Part shown: one piece after another, positions 13,335-21,472 of the stretch | Layout of the letters: every line of letters begins with the position of its first letter | Position numbering within the stretch: the first letter of the stretch is position 1 | Origin: a virus | DNA: 22,286 bases | Strand: one strand, 5' to 3' | IMG/VR virus record: IMGVR_UViG_3300020467_000058 | Location: 1-22,286 of that record | Notes under the pieces: generated by a model | Database searches by the model: none | What the model was told of the DNA's origin: nothing | Seen by the model: the letters and a program-made list of their open reading frames with translations, nothing else | Program-made: the position numbers and the translations under genes

Positions 13335-16300
13335 ATGCCAGAGTCAGATAATTTTGGGGGATTAGGTAATTATAAAGTAAGTAATGTATCTGAATTTTAT
13401 AATGATGTACATGTTTATGGGAAATTATATGCTGATCTAGTTGGAGCAGCAGCAGTTCAAGATGTTAATGATTTCCAAGTAGAGAATCTTAGAGTTACTG
13501 GTGTTTCTACTTTTTATGGTGATGTTTTTATTGATGCTGAACTATACAGTGATTATCTAACAGTAAAACATAGATTTAATGTAGGTACTGGTGGTACTGT
13601 ATTTACTGCTATATCATCTGAAAAATATGAAGATGATGGACAGTTTCCTGGTAGAGTAGGTATTGGAACATCTCAACCAGACGGAAGATTCCAAATAGGT
13701 ATTGGTGGAACTTGGTATGGTACTACTAGTGAGGAATTTGAGAGTGCGTTTATTGTTGCTGATGACGGTAATGTTGGTATAGGAACCACGCAACCTGACG
13801 GTGCTTTCCAAGTTGGAAATCGATGTTTAACTATTTTAGTAGACCCGTGTAAAGTTGGTATTGGAACTACAAATCCTGATGCTAAGTTCCAGATAGGTGA
13901 TCAGTATACCAATACATTTGCAGTTTCAACAATAACACATGGTTTTGATATTACTGGTGCGTCAACTGGAGTAGTTGGTGTTGAAACTACTAGGGTTGGA
14001 ATTGGAACTACAACTCCTGTAGATACTTTCCAGATAGGATTTAGTGAATATAATAATCAACCATCTCAACCTACCTTCGTGGTATCTGGTATGGGTACAG
14101 TTGGTATTGGAACAACTAGAGCAGCTGGAGATTGGGCAGAAGGTAATGCTTTGTTTAATGAATCTACACAAGGAAAGTTAAAACTTGATGTAGATGGTAG
14201 TGTTCGTATTTCTAGAAACATTTATGATTCTGGTGATTCACCAGGTGCTAATGGATATTATCTAAATCGAGATGGTACTGGAATTAGATGGGTACAAGCA
14301 TCTCCTGTAGATTTAGATGGAATATATGTTCAAGATGAGAGCGTATATTTACCGACTAATGGTACTGCACAGTTATTCCAGACTCTTAATTTTAGACAAA
14401 AGAATAGTTTAGGTTTAGGAACTGATACTATTATTCCTATTCCTGATCCTGCTAACCCAACAACAATTGCAAGGATATTTTCTCAAGATTTATGGGGTCA
14501 TACCAGTGAGGTATCACCTTCACCTTCAGATTCTCCTATTTACAGGATGTCTAAGGTTGGTATTCTTAATAATAACCCACAGAAAGAATTAGATGTAACT
14601 GGTGAAGCTCATGTAACTGGTAATGTTAAATTTGATTCTGAGTTAGAAGTAGATGGTGATACATTCTTAAATTCTGCGTTAGATGTTGATGGTGCTACTA
14701 CATTAAATGCTACTCTTGATGTAGATGGTAAGACAACATTTAATGATGCAACAGATGCATCAAGTACTACAAATGCTTCTGTACAAATTGATGGTGGTCT
14801 TGCTATTGTTAAGAGTGTTATTATTGGAGCTAATGCAAAAGTTCAATCAACTGTAGATTCTACTAGTTGCAATACTGGTGCTTTAGTTGTTTTGGGTGGT
14901 GTAGGTATTGCTAAAAATCTAAATGTTTGTGGATCACAAATAATTGACTCTACATTACAATCTACTGATTGTAATACTGGTGCTTTAATTGTTAAGGGTG
15001 GTGTTGGTATTGCAGGTAATCTAAATGTTTGTGGTGATGAGAAGATTTTTGGTACAACACAATCTACAAATAAAGATACTGGTGCTCTTACCGTAGAAGG
15101 TGGTGTTGGTATTGAGAAGAACTTAAATGTAGGTAGTAATACAAAGCTTGTTGGTACATTAGAACTAGAGAATAGAATAATTGATTTATTTGATGATGAT
15201 GGACATGATGCCACTCGTGCTAAAAATGATTATAGATTATCTGCTTCTGGTGTTGGTGTTTCTTGGAGACCATCTGGTGTAGAAACAACTAATATAATCT
15301 ATGTTACTAGAGATGGTGATGATAATAATAGTGGATTATTAGAAGGAGATGCAAAAAGAACAATTGGTGCTGCAGCAGCAATAGCACAAGAAGGAGATAC
15401 AATTAAGGTTCGTTCTGGTGTTTATGAAGAAAATAATCCAATTGGATTAAGAAATAAAGTTACTATTACTGGAGAAGATATTAGACTAGTAACTATTGTT
15501 CCCAATAATCCTAATAGAGATGTGATTCATGTTAGAAATGGATGTTTAATCGAGAATCTTAACTTTGCAGGAACCTCTGTATTACAAGATCATCCAGATT
15601 GTGCTGCTATTGCATTCCCACCAACAACAGAATACATTACTGAAGGTTTATCATTTGGTGCTGTAACTGGTTATACTGCTGTTGGTCCTGCTAATGAAGG
15701 TCCAAATGGTAGATACAGAAGTCCATATATTAGAAACTGTACTAACTTTATGACGGGTAGTATAGGTATGAGAATAAATGGACATCATGTTGATGCTTCA
15801 TTTACAGGAACCAATGATTTAGGGCAAGACTTAAAGAGTATGGTATGTGATGCATTTACTCAATATAATGAAGCAGGTATCGGTGTTTCTATCTCTCACA
15901 ATGCTTATGCTCAGTTAGTTTCAATATTTACAATTGGTTGTGATATAGCAATTGGTTGTACTTCTGGTGGTCAGTGTGATTTAACTAACTCTAACTCATC
16001 ATTTGGTAATTATGGATTAGTTGCTGATGGTGTAGGTGCTGTTGAATTTGATGCAACTACAAATACTGCAGTAAATGGTGAATCAGATGTTGTTATTGTA
16101 AGTGATTGTCAAGATTTTAATACTCCTAATAGGAGATATAGAACACCTTTTGACGGACAGGCAGCATATTTCCATTTAGATATGAATGACTATCCAGATA
16201 GTATTTCTACAGATTCAATAACAGAACCCATGCAATTAATAAGGGGAGTTACTGTTGTTGATGGTGGTAATCCTGGAGACTATAGTGCTTCTGCACCTCC

Positions 16301-16898
16301 AATTATTACTGCTACTTTACCTCAAGGACCAGAAGCAATTTTTGCTGAGTTTTCTCCAAATGTAAGTGCTGCTGGAACTATTACTTCTGTTGATGTTATT
16401 GCTAGTGGTAGAAACTTCTTACCTACTCAAAATGTTACATTGAATATTTCTGGAAGTGGAGCTGCACAATTAGTAGCAGATATGGATCCAATATTATATA
16501 CAGTTGATAAGGCAACAGATAATGCTACTACAGGAATTTATGCTGGAATAACTACAGTTACCTTTAATGAATTTATTCCATATGCTATTCCAAGTGGAAC
16601 TAAGATGGAACTGGTTAGGTTGAGTAGGATTATAACCAGTTCACATTCGTTTGAGTATATCGGTGCTGGTACAGATATAAATAAAGCCAACCCCTTCCAG
16701 GGTGGAAAACCAATACCTGAAAATGAGGTCATTGCTATTAATGGAGGTCAAGTTCCATTTACAAGCACGGATCAGAAGGGTAATTTTAGAATCGGTGATG
16801 GTTTGACGATTGATCAGACAACTTCAACTATTCGTGGAAGAGACTTTAACAGAGCAATCCAAGCACAATTAACTCCATTAATATTAGCGTTGAGATAA
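13335..16898 (+). CDS. Tail fibre protein with repeats and pectin-lyase-like beta-helix
   Basis: An 1187-residue virion fibre. Residues 1-100 hold an attachment-like part with VSNVSEFYNDVHVYGKLYAD and LRVTGVSTFYGDVFIDAELY. Residues 108-262 contain about five VGIGTT-P...FQIG repeats, common in phage fibre shafts. Residues 436-471 are three 12-residue ALDVDG-TT-N repeats, and residues 503-604 hold three 34-residue NTGALVV-GGVGIAKNLNVCG repeats. A right-handed beta-helix of the pectin-lyase/DUF1565 kind follows (IIYVTRDGDDNNSG, KRTIGAAAAIAQEGDTIKVR, SGVYEENNP, NGCLIENLNFAG). The C-terminal 350 residues end in GNFRIGDGLTIDQTTSTIRG and RDFNRAIQAQLTPLILALR, a closing block I associate with cyanophage fibres. 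Role: host contact or fibre shaft; the beta-helix could bind or cut a polysaccharide, but no catalytic residues are identified. Confidence 0.8.
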   Translation: MPESDNFGGLGNYKVSNVSEFYNDVHVYGKLYADLVGAAAVQDVNDFQVENLRVTGVSTFYGDVFIDAELYSDYLTVKHRFNVGTGGTVFTAISSEKYEDDGQFPGRVGIGTSQPDGRFQIGIGGTWYGTTSEEFESAFIVADDGNVGIGTTQPDGAFQVGNRCLTILVDPCKVGIGTTNPDAKFQIGDQYTNTFAVSTITHGFDITGASTGVVGVETTRVGIGTTTPVDTFQIGFSEYNNQPSQPTFVVSGMGTVGIGTTRAAGDWAEGNALFNESTQGKLKLDVDGSVRISRNIYDSGDSPGANGYYLNRDGTGIRWVQASPVDLDGIYVQDESVYLPTNGTAQLFQTLNFRQKNSLGLGTDTIIPIPDPANPTTIARIFSQDLWGHTSEVSPSPSDSPIYRMSKVGILNNNPQKELDVTGEAHVTGNVKFDSELEVDGDTFLNSALDVDGATTLNATLDVDGKTTFNDATDASSTTNASVQIDGGLAIVKSVIIGANAKVQSTVDSTSCNTGALVVLGGVGIAKNLNVCGSQIIDSTLQSTDCNTGALIVKGGVGIAGNLNVCGDEKIFGTTQSTNKDTGALTVEGGVGIEKNLNVGSNTKLVGTLELENRIIDLFDDDGHDATRAKNDYRLSASGVGVSWRPSGVETTNIIYVTRDGDDNNSGLLEGDAKRTIGAAAAIAQEGDTIKVRSGVYEENNPIGLRNKVTITGEDIRLVTIVPNNPNRDVIHVRNGCLIENLNFAGTSVLQDHPDCAAIAFPPTTEYITEGLSFGAVTGYTAVGPANEGPNGRYRSPYIRNCTNFMTGSIGMRINGHHVDASFTGTNDLGQDLKSMVCDAFTQYNEAGIGVSISHNAYAQLVSIFTIGCDIAIGCTSGGQCDLTNSNSSFGNYGLVADGVGAVEFDATTNTAVNGESDVVIVSDCQDFNTPNRRYRTPFDGQAAYFHLDMNDYPDSISTDSITEPMQLIRGVTVVDGGNPGDYSASAPPIITATLPQGPEAIFAEFSPNVSAAGTITSVDVIASGRNFLPTQNVTLNISGSGAAQLVADMDPILYTVDKATDNATTGIYAGITTVTFNEFIPYAIPSGTKMELVRLSRIITSSHSFEYIGAGTDINKANPFQGGKPIPENEVIAINGGQVPFTSTDQKGNFRIGDGLTIDQTTSTIRGRDFNRAIQAQLTPLILALR
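13656..14120 (+). repeat. VGIGTT shaft repeats (about five units)
   Basis: Within the fibre gene the protein repeats VGIGTSQPDGRFQIG, VGIGTTQPDGAFQVG, VGIGTTNPDAKFQIG, VGIGTTTPVDTFQIG and a degenerate VGIGTTRAAGDWAEG. Spacing between units varies, so these are a strand motif rather than an exact tandem repeat. Confidence 0.85.
14640..14747 (+). repeat. Three 36-bp tandem repeats (12-residue LDVDG units)
   Basis: Three consecutive 12-residue units read ELEVDGDTFLNS, ALDVDGATTLNA and TLDVDGKTTFND. The period is exactly 36 nt, consistent with one beta-helix turn per unit. Confidence 0.85.
14841..15146 (+). repeat. Three 102-bp tandem repeats (34-residue units)
   Basis: The anchors aatactggtgc at 14871 and 14973 and gatactggtgc at 15075 are exactly 102 nt apart. 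Each unit carries an 'NTGAL-V-GGVGI-KNLNV' core. A diverged earlier unit (NASVQIDGGLAIVKSVIIGA) lies just upstream, about 35 residues before the first copy. Confidence 0.88.
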
Positions 16899-16899
16899 T

Positions 16900-18204
16900 A
16901 TGGCAATAGCACCAGTAAATAAATTTCTTAATATTGCTGTTCCTGTAGCACCAGGAGTGCAGAAACTTTATGAGGTTCCTACTGGAACTTCTTCTTTGTT
17001 ATTGTATGCACAAGTATCTAATGTTGCAATAGGAGATACATATCCAACAGTTACATTTTTTCAGAGAAGAGAGCAGAGAAGTACGGGAAATACTAGAGAT
17101 GTACGGGTAATAAAAGAAGCAGAGATACCACCAAATGATGCTTTAATATTGGTGGATGGTAGAATAGTATTAGAAAAGACTCCATTAGTAGTTGATTCAG
17201 TATATCTTCAAGGAACTCAGGTTGGTGTTACAACTATTAGTAATGTTGTTTATGATGAACCAACAGGAATAGCGACTGTTACTACAATGGCAGATCATGG
17301 ATTTTCTGCTACTGAAAAAATTACTTTAGCTGGTATATATTTTGATTGTGGATATAAAGCAACTCCTGGTAATGCAACAACATATGATCCTACTACTGGT
17401 CTTCTTGTATTAGATATTGGTGCTCATCCACTTAAAGTTGGGCAGAGTGTTAAGATTTCTGATGATGCAATGCAATTTACTTGTACTCATGGTTCTGGTA
17501 ATAAGAGTTATCCAAGATCAACAGACCCTGCTAGTGGTAAATCTTTGATTATTCAGGCAATTACTTCAACTACTATTACAGTTCAGGTTCTTGAAACTAT
17601 ACCTTCTACTAACCAAACTGCTCATACATTCGTAAGTGGTAGTGGTGTTGCGAATTCAATTGAAAATACTTATACTGGGATAACTACAAATATATTTCCT
17701 GATCCACAACAGTCATATATTGTAGACACTGTTCCTACTAGTACTAGTTTTTCTGTAGAAGTTGGTAGATCTTCAGGAAATATACATAATTATCAACCAG
17801 CAGTACATAAATTTGTAAGAGCAAGACCAGAAACTGTAGAAGTTGTTGATGGTAGTGGTAGTGGACATGCTAATGGTACAAAATTCCCATGTTGGAATGC
17901 TGAATATAATCCTACTAGTGGAGAATTAGTATTAGAGATAGGTCCTAACACTCTCACGAATAGTAATACGGTAAAGATATTAGATAATACAATGTTCTTT
18001 ACCTGTTCTATGGATAATCATTATAGTGAGCATTCTTATCCAAGAGAATCAGATCCTGCAGGGGATGGAACTACTTTACCTATGGCAGTTGCTTCTACCA
18101 ATAAATCTATTAGAGTTAATGTTGGTAGTACTAATGCTGGTGGTTATGCTGCTCCATTACAGATGGAATTTATCGCAAGTGTGTTAGAAAATAGTAATGT
18201 CTAA
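16900..18204 (+). CDS. Virion structural protein with internally duplicated domain
   Basis: A 434-residue protein, most likely a fibre or baseplate-peripheral component by context; I cannot name it. Residues 1-125 form a beta-rich N-terminal domain (NIAVPVAPGVQKLYEVPTGT, SSLLLYAQVSNVA, VTFFQRREQRS, ILVDGRIVLEKTPLVVDSVY) that looks like an attachment domain. A homologous pair of domains follows. Copy 1 at about residues 158-237 has TYDPTTGLLVLDIGAHPL, FTCTHGSGNKSYPRSTDPAS. Copy 2 at about 333-408 has EYNPTSGELVLEIGPNTL, FTCSMDNHYSEHSYPRESDP. Both keep a Cys and a SYPR.(S/T)DP motif that I associate with cyanophage tail proteins. The ATG is two bases after the fibre stop; the 3' end overlaps the collagen-like gene by 8 nt. 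Confidence 0.78.
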   Translation: MAIAPVNKFLNIAVPVAPGVQKLYEVPTGTSSLLLYAQVSNVAIGDTYPTVTFFQRREQRSTGNTRDVRVIKEAEIPPNDALILVDGRIVLEKTPLVVDSVYLQGTQVGVTTISNVVYDEPTGIATVTTMADHGFSATEKITLAGIYFDCGYKATPGNATTYDPTTGLLVLDIGAHPLKVGQSVKISDDAMQFTCTHGSGNKSYPRSTDPASGKSLIIQAITSTTITVQVLETIPSTNQTAHTFVSGSGVANSIENTYTGITTNIFPDPQQSYIVDTVPTSTSFSVEVGRSSGNIHNYQPAVHKFVRARPETVEVVDGSGSGHANGTKFPCWNAEYNPTSGELVLEIGPNTLTNSNTVKILDNTMFFTCSMDNHYSEHSYPRESDPAGDGTTLPMAVASTNKSIRVNVGSTNAGGYAAPLQMEFIASVLENSNV

Positions 18205-21200
18205 CAAATATATTAGCGGAAGGGTTAAAAAAACCCCACAAGATAGATTAAAAGGTGATAGGTATAAGTATCTTGGATTGGGTGAAGCTGAACCTAATTT
18301 AGGTGATCCTTTATATCATCCCGAAAATAATAATCCACCTACAGGACAGAAATATCAATTAATATCTGTTGATGGTGATCCAGGTAGAAGATATTGGATT
18401 CCCACTGGTGGTGGTTTCCAAGAAGGATCTATCAGCATTTATGATGAAAGTGTTCTTGTAGGTGTTGCTAAAAGTATAACCGAACTAGATTTTAAGGGAG
18501 CTTCTGTAACTGCTTTTGTTGATGTTCAGAATCCTTCAGGTCATCCAGGTATTGCTGCGACAATAACAGTTATACCTACTACCATATCAGATAATGCACC
18601 AACAGGACCACTTGAAGGTGAGTTATGGTGGGAAAGTGATGTTGAGAGGATGAAAATTTATAAGGATGGACAATGGATTGAAGCTGTTAGTGGAGAGAAG
18701 GGTCAGAAGGGTGAACTTGGTAACAAGGGTAATAAAGGAGAAGTAGGTTTAACTGGACAAAAAGGAGAACCAGGTCAAAAGGGTCAGAAAGGTGATTTTG
18801 TAAAAGGTGATAAAGGTGAAGTAGGTACTAAAGGTCAGAAGGGTCAGAAGGGTCAGAAAGGTGATGTAGAAGAGAAAGGTAATAAGGGTGAAAAGGGAGA
18901 AAAAGGTGAAAAAGGACAAAAGGGTGAAAAAGGACAAAAAGGACAAAAAGGACAAATTGGTGATGTAACTGAAAAAGGTAATAAAGGAGAAAAGGGTCAG
19001 AAAGGAACTAAGGGTCAGAAAGGACAGAAAGGATCCAAAGGTCAGAAGGGTGAAGTTGGTGAAAAAGGTGCGGTAGACGAAAAAGGTAACAAGGGAGAAA
19101 AAGGAGAAAAGGGAGAAAAAGGTCAAAAAGGTCAAAAAGGTACTAAAGGACAGAAGGGGCAGAAAGGTCAGAAAGGTCAGGAAGGATATGTTAATGCTAA
19201 AGGTGCTAAGGGAGAAAAGGGCCAAAAAGGCGAGAAGGGTGAAAAGGGTCAGAAAGGTGAAAAGGGTCAGAAAGGTCAAAAAGGAGAGAAGGGTAATAAA
19301 GGTGGTAAAGGTGAGATACTAGGAAAAGGTAATAAGGGTGAAAAGGGACAGAAAGGTGAAAAAGGACAAAAGGGTCAGAAGGGCGAAAAAGGTCAGAAGG
19401 GTCAGAAGGGTCAAATTGGTGATGTAGAGGAAAAAGGTAATAAGGGTCAAAAGGGGCAAAAAGGACAGAAGGGTGAATTTAAAGGACAAAAAGGTGAGGT
19501 AGGAGAAAAGGGACAGAAAGGTCAGGAAGTTAAAGGTGATAAGGGTGAACCTAGTCAGGTTAAAGGACAAAAAGGAGAAAAAGGTAATAAGGGTCAGAAA
19601 GGTGAATCTGTAAAAGGACAGAAAGGAGAAGCACAAAAGGGTCAGAAAGGTGAACTAAATGATAAAGGTGAAAAAGGACAGAAGGGTCAGAAGGGGCAAA
19701 AAGGGGAGAAAGGTGTAAAAGGTCAAAAAGGTATCAGAGGAGATAGAACTTTTAACATAACAAACAGTGGATCTGGTTCTTACTGTGTCGATAGTGTATG
19801 TAATAATCCAACAATAAAGTTAATAAGAGGATTTAGTTATACTTTTACTGTAAGTGCAAGTGGACATCCTTTCTGGATTAAGACTTCTCAAACTACTGGA
19901 ACTGGTAATCAATATAATACTGGTATAACAGGTAATGGTACTCAGTCAGGAACTATGACTTGGACTGTTGCAGCCGACGCACCAAGTACTCTTTATTATA
20001 TTTGTCAATATCATAGTTCTATGAAAGGAACTATTGAAATTAGTGATTTCGGACCAAAAGGACAGAAAGGAGAAGAAGGGCAAAAAGGTCAAAAGGGTGA
20101 AAAAGGTTCAATAGGATTAACTGGTAAAGGTGGTGATAAAGGACAGAAAGGTGAATCTGTAAAAGGACAGAAGGGTGAAGTAGCACAGAAAGGACAAAAA
20201 GGTGAGGTAGGAGAAAAGGGTCAGAAAGGACAAAAAGGTGCTATAGATGAGAAGGGTAATAAGGGTGAAAAAGGTAATAAGGGTCAGAAGGGTGAATATA
20301 AAGGACAGAAAGGTGAAGGGGGTGATAAAGGACAGAAAGGTGAGGATAACTCTACCAAGGGTGATAAGGGTGAACCTAGTCAGGTTAAAGGGCAAAAAGG
20401 TGAATCTGTAAAAGGTGATAAGGGTGAACCTAGTGATGTTAAAGGGCAAAAAGGTGAACCTTCAGAGGAAAAGGGTCAGAAAGGTGAATCTGTAAAAGGA
20501 CAGAAGGGTGAACCTAATGATGAAAAAGGACAGAAAGGTGAATCTGTAAAGGGTCAAAAAGGAGAGGGTGATAAAGGACAGAAGGGTGAACCTAGTGATG
20601 TTAAAGGGCAAAAAGGTGAACCTGGTCAAGATAATTCCACTAAAGGACAAAAAGGTGCACCAGGTCAAGACAACTCCACTAAAGGAAGTAAAGGAGAGCC
20701 AGGTCAAGACAACTCCACTAAAGGAAATAAAGGAGAACCTGGTCAAGATAATTCCACTAAAGGAAATAAAGGTCAGAAGGGTGGATCTGGTAGTAGTATA
20801 AAAGGACAAAAAGGACAGAAAGGACCTAAAGGACAGAAGGGTGGAGCATCAAGTTCATCCTCTACTCAAGGAATGGATTGTGCCACATATACTGGTTCTA
20901 CCAATACTTACCATGATGCAAATGTTAGCACTTATAATAGATGGGTTGTTCTAATTACTGGTCCTGGTGGTGGAGGAGGAGATGGTAGTTCCTCTGGTGC
21001 TGGCGGCGGTGGCGGCGGTGGCGGTACTGCACTTCGTGAATATAGCTATGCTCAAATGAGTCAGAGTTATTATGGAGTACAAGGTAGATGTAGAGTCTTT
21101 ATTGGTAATGGTGGATCTGCTGGAACTGGTGGTGGTAATGGAAACTTTGGTGGTATAGCAGAATTTGTTGGTGCTAATGGAACTGCATCAGTTGCTTATA

Positions 21201-21472
21201 ATGCTAATGGTGGTACTGGTGGTAATAGTGGTAACTTAGTTGCAGGTGGTGGAGGTGCTGCTTGTTATGGTGACATCTCTACAATGGGTGAAGAAGGTGG
21301 AGCTGGTGCTTACGGTGCATCTGGACGATGCGGTAGTTCTTATTGGGGTGCTTTGCAGTTCAGTCCTGGTAGTGGTGGTAGAGGTGGTGTTGCAGGAAGT
21401 ACTGGTACTGCCCAAGGTGGTAATTCAGGTGCTATAATAATATTCTCGTTCTCTAAAGGTAATCCAACATGA
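18197..21472 (+). CDS. Collagen-like tail fibre with embedded cupredoxin domain and glycine-rich tip
   Basis: A 1091-residue fibre in five parts. Residues 1-165: head domain with GELWWESDVERMKIYKDGQW, a motif I associate with phage fibre attachment regions. Residues 166-515: collagen-like Gly-X-Y repeats, dominated by GQK and GEK, with regular short interruptions (DVEEK, ESVK, EPSQVK). Residues 516-618: a cupredoxin-like domain with ligands H557 (SGHPFWIKT), C603, H606 and M609 (YYICQYHSSMKGTIEI). Residues 619-883: second collagen block, ending with four GEPGQDNSTKGNK-type units. Residues 892-1091: a glycine-rich domain with runs of Gly (GAGGGGGGGG) resembling polyglycine-II receptor-binding tips such as S16 gp38. 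Proline is sparse and lysine in the Y position is abundant. The start overlaps the previous stop (ATGTCTAA) and the stop overlaps the next start (ATGA). Predicted to form a trimeric adhesion fibre. Confidence 0.85.
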   Translation: MSNKYISGRVKKTPQDRLKGDRYKYLGLGEAEPNLGDPLYHPENNNPPTGQKYQLISVDGDPGRRYWIPTGGGFQEGSISIYDESVLVGVAKSITELDFKGASVTAFVDVQNPSGHPGIAATITVIPTTISDNAPTGPLEGELWWESDVERMKIYKDGQWIEAVSGEKGQKGELGNKGNKGEVGLTGQKGEPGQKGQKGDFVKGDKGEVGTKGQKGQKGQKGDVEEKGNKGEKGEKGEKGQKGEKGQKGQKGQIGDVTEKGNKGEKGQKGTKGQKGQKGSKGQKGEVGEKGAVDEKGNKGEKGEKGEKGQKGQKGTKGQKGQKGQKGQEGYVNAKGAKGEKGQKGEKGEKGQKGEKGQKGQKGEKGNKGGKGEILGKGNKGEKGQKGEKGQKGQKGEKGQKGQKGQIGDVEEKGNKGQKGQKGQKGEFKGQKGEVGEKGQKGQEVKGDKGEPSQVKGQKGEKGNKGQKGESVKGQKGEAQKGQKGELNDKGEKGQKGQKGQKGEKGVKGQKGIRGDRTFNITNSGSGSYCVDSVCNNPTIKLIRGFSYTFTVSASGHPFWIKTSQTTGTGNQYNTGITGNGTQSGTMTWTVAADAPSTLYYICQYHSSMKGTIEISDFGPKGQKGEEGQKGQKGEKGSIGLTGKGGDKGQKGESVKGQKGEVAQKGQKGEVGEKGQKGQKGAIDEKGNKGEKGNKGQKGEYKGQKGEGGDKGQKGEDNSTKGDKGEPSQVKGQKGESVKGDKGEPSDVKGQKGEPSEEKGQKGESVKGQKGEPNDEKGQKGESVKGQKGEGDKGQKGEPSDVKGQKGEPGQDNSTKGQKGAPGQDNSTKGSKGEPGQDNSTKGNKGEPGQDNSTKGNKGQKGGSGSSIKGQKGQKGPKGQKGGASSSSSTQGMDCATYTGSTNTYHDANVSTYNRWVVLITGPGGGGGDGSSSGAGGGGGGGGTALREYSYAQMSQSYYGVQGRCRVFIGNGGSAGTGGGNGNFGGIAEFVGANGTASVAYNANGGTGGNSGNLVAGGGGAACYGDISTMGEEGGAGAYGASGRCGSSYWGALQFSPGSGGRGGVAGSTGTAQGGNSGAIIIFSFSKGNPT
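18692..19738 (+). repeat. Collagen-like block 1 (Gly-X-Lys)
   Basis: About 349 codons in a low-complexity run of GGN-CAR/GAR-AAR triplets. Gly occurs every third residue, with Lys in nearly every Y position. Interruptions of 4-7 residues between glycines recur every few dozen residues. The opposite strand shows long open frames rich in Phe, Leu and Thr that are shadows of this bias. Confidence 0.92.
19742..20050 (+). other. Cupredoxin-like domain coding segment inside the fibre gene
   Basis: The 103-codon segment between the collagen blocks has no Gly-X-Y pattern. It reads as a beta-sandwich: FNITNSGSGSYCVDSVCNNP, IKLIRGFSYTFTVSASGHPF, WTVAADAPSTLYYICQYHS, SMKGTIEI. His557, Cys603, His606 and Met609 correspond to the type-1 copper ligands. 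C-x2-H-x2-M is the spacing of amicyanin. Two further Cys (528 and 533) could form a disulfide. Confidence 0.8.
20051..20845 (+). repeat. Collagen-like block 2 (Gly-X-Lys)
   Basis: About 265 codons of Gly-X-Lys repeats, more often interrupted than block 1 by ESVK, EPSDVK and EPGQDNSTK. It ends at the change to a serine-rich linker (ASSSSSTQG) leading to the glycine-rich tip. Confidence 0.9.
20615..20770 (+). repeat. Four 39-bp tandem repeats (GEPGQDNSTKGNK units)
   Basis: Units start at 20615, 20654, 20693 and 20732. Each encodes 13 residues, G(E/A)PGQDNSTKG(Q/S/N)K. Because 13 is not a multiple of 3, each unit shifts the Gly register by one residue, which makes this a distinctive interruption. 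Confidence 0.92.

Noticed and set aside
16676-16683. A perfect TATAAATA inside the long fibre gene.
   Set aside because: It lies 216 nt before the next start codon, well outside the 20-27 nt spacing of the junction promoters, and encodes conserved residues (DINKA). Probably chance in AT-rich DNA.
20568-20801. A plus-strand 77-residue open frame in another frame of the collagen repeats.
   Set aside because: Shadow of the tandem repeats; it lies wholly inside the larger fibre gene and has no ribosome-binding site.
18749-20809. Long minus-strand open frames (for example 18749-19279, 19319-19636, 20117-20449, 20462-20809) rich in Phe, Leu and Thr.
   Set aside because: They are the antisense of the Gly-X-Lys collagen coding triplets, where the repeat bias removes stop codons. 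They have no promoter, ribosome-binding site or domain.
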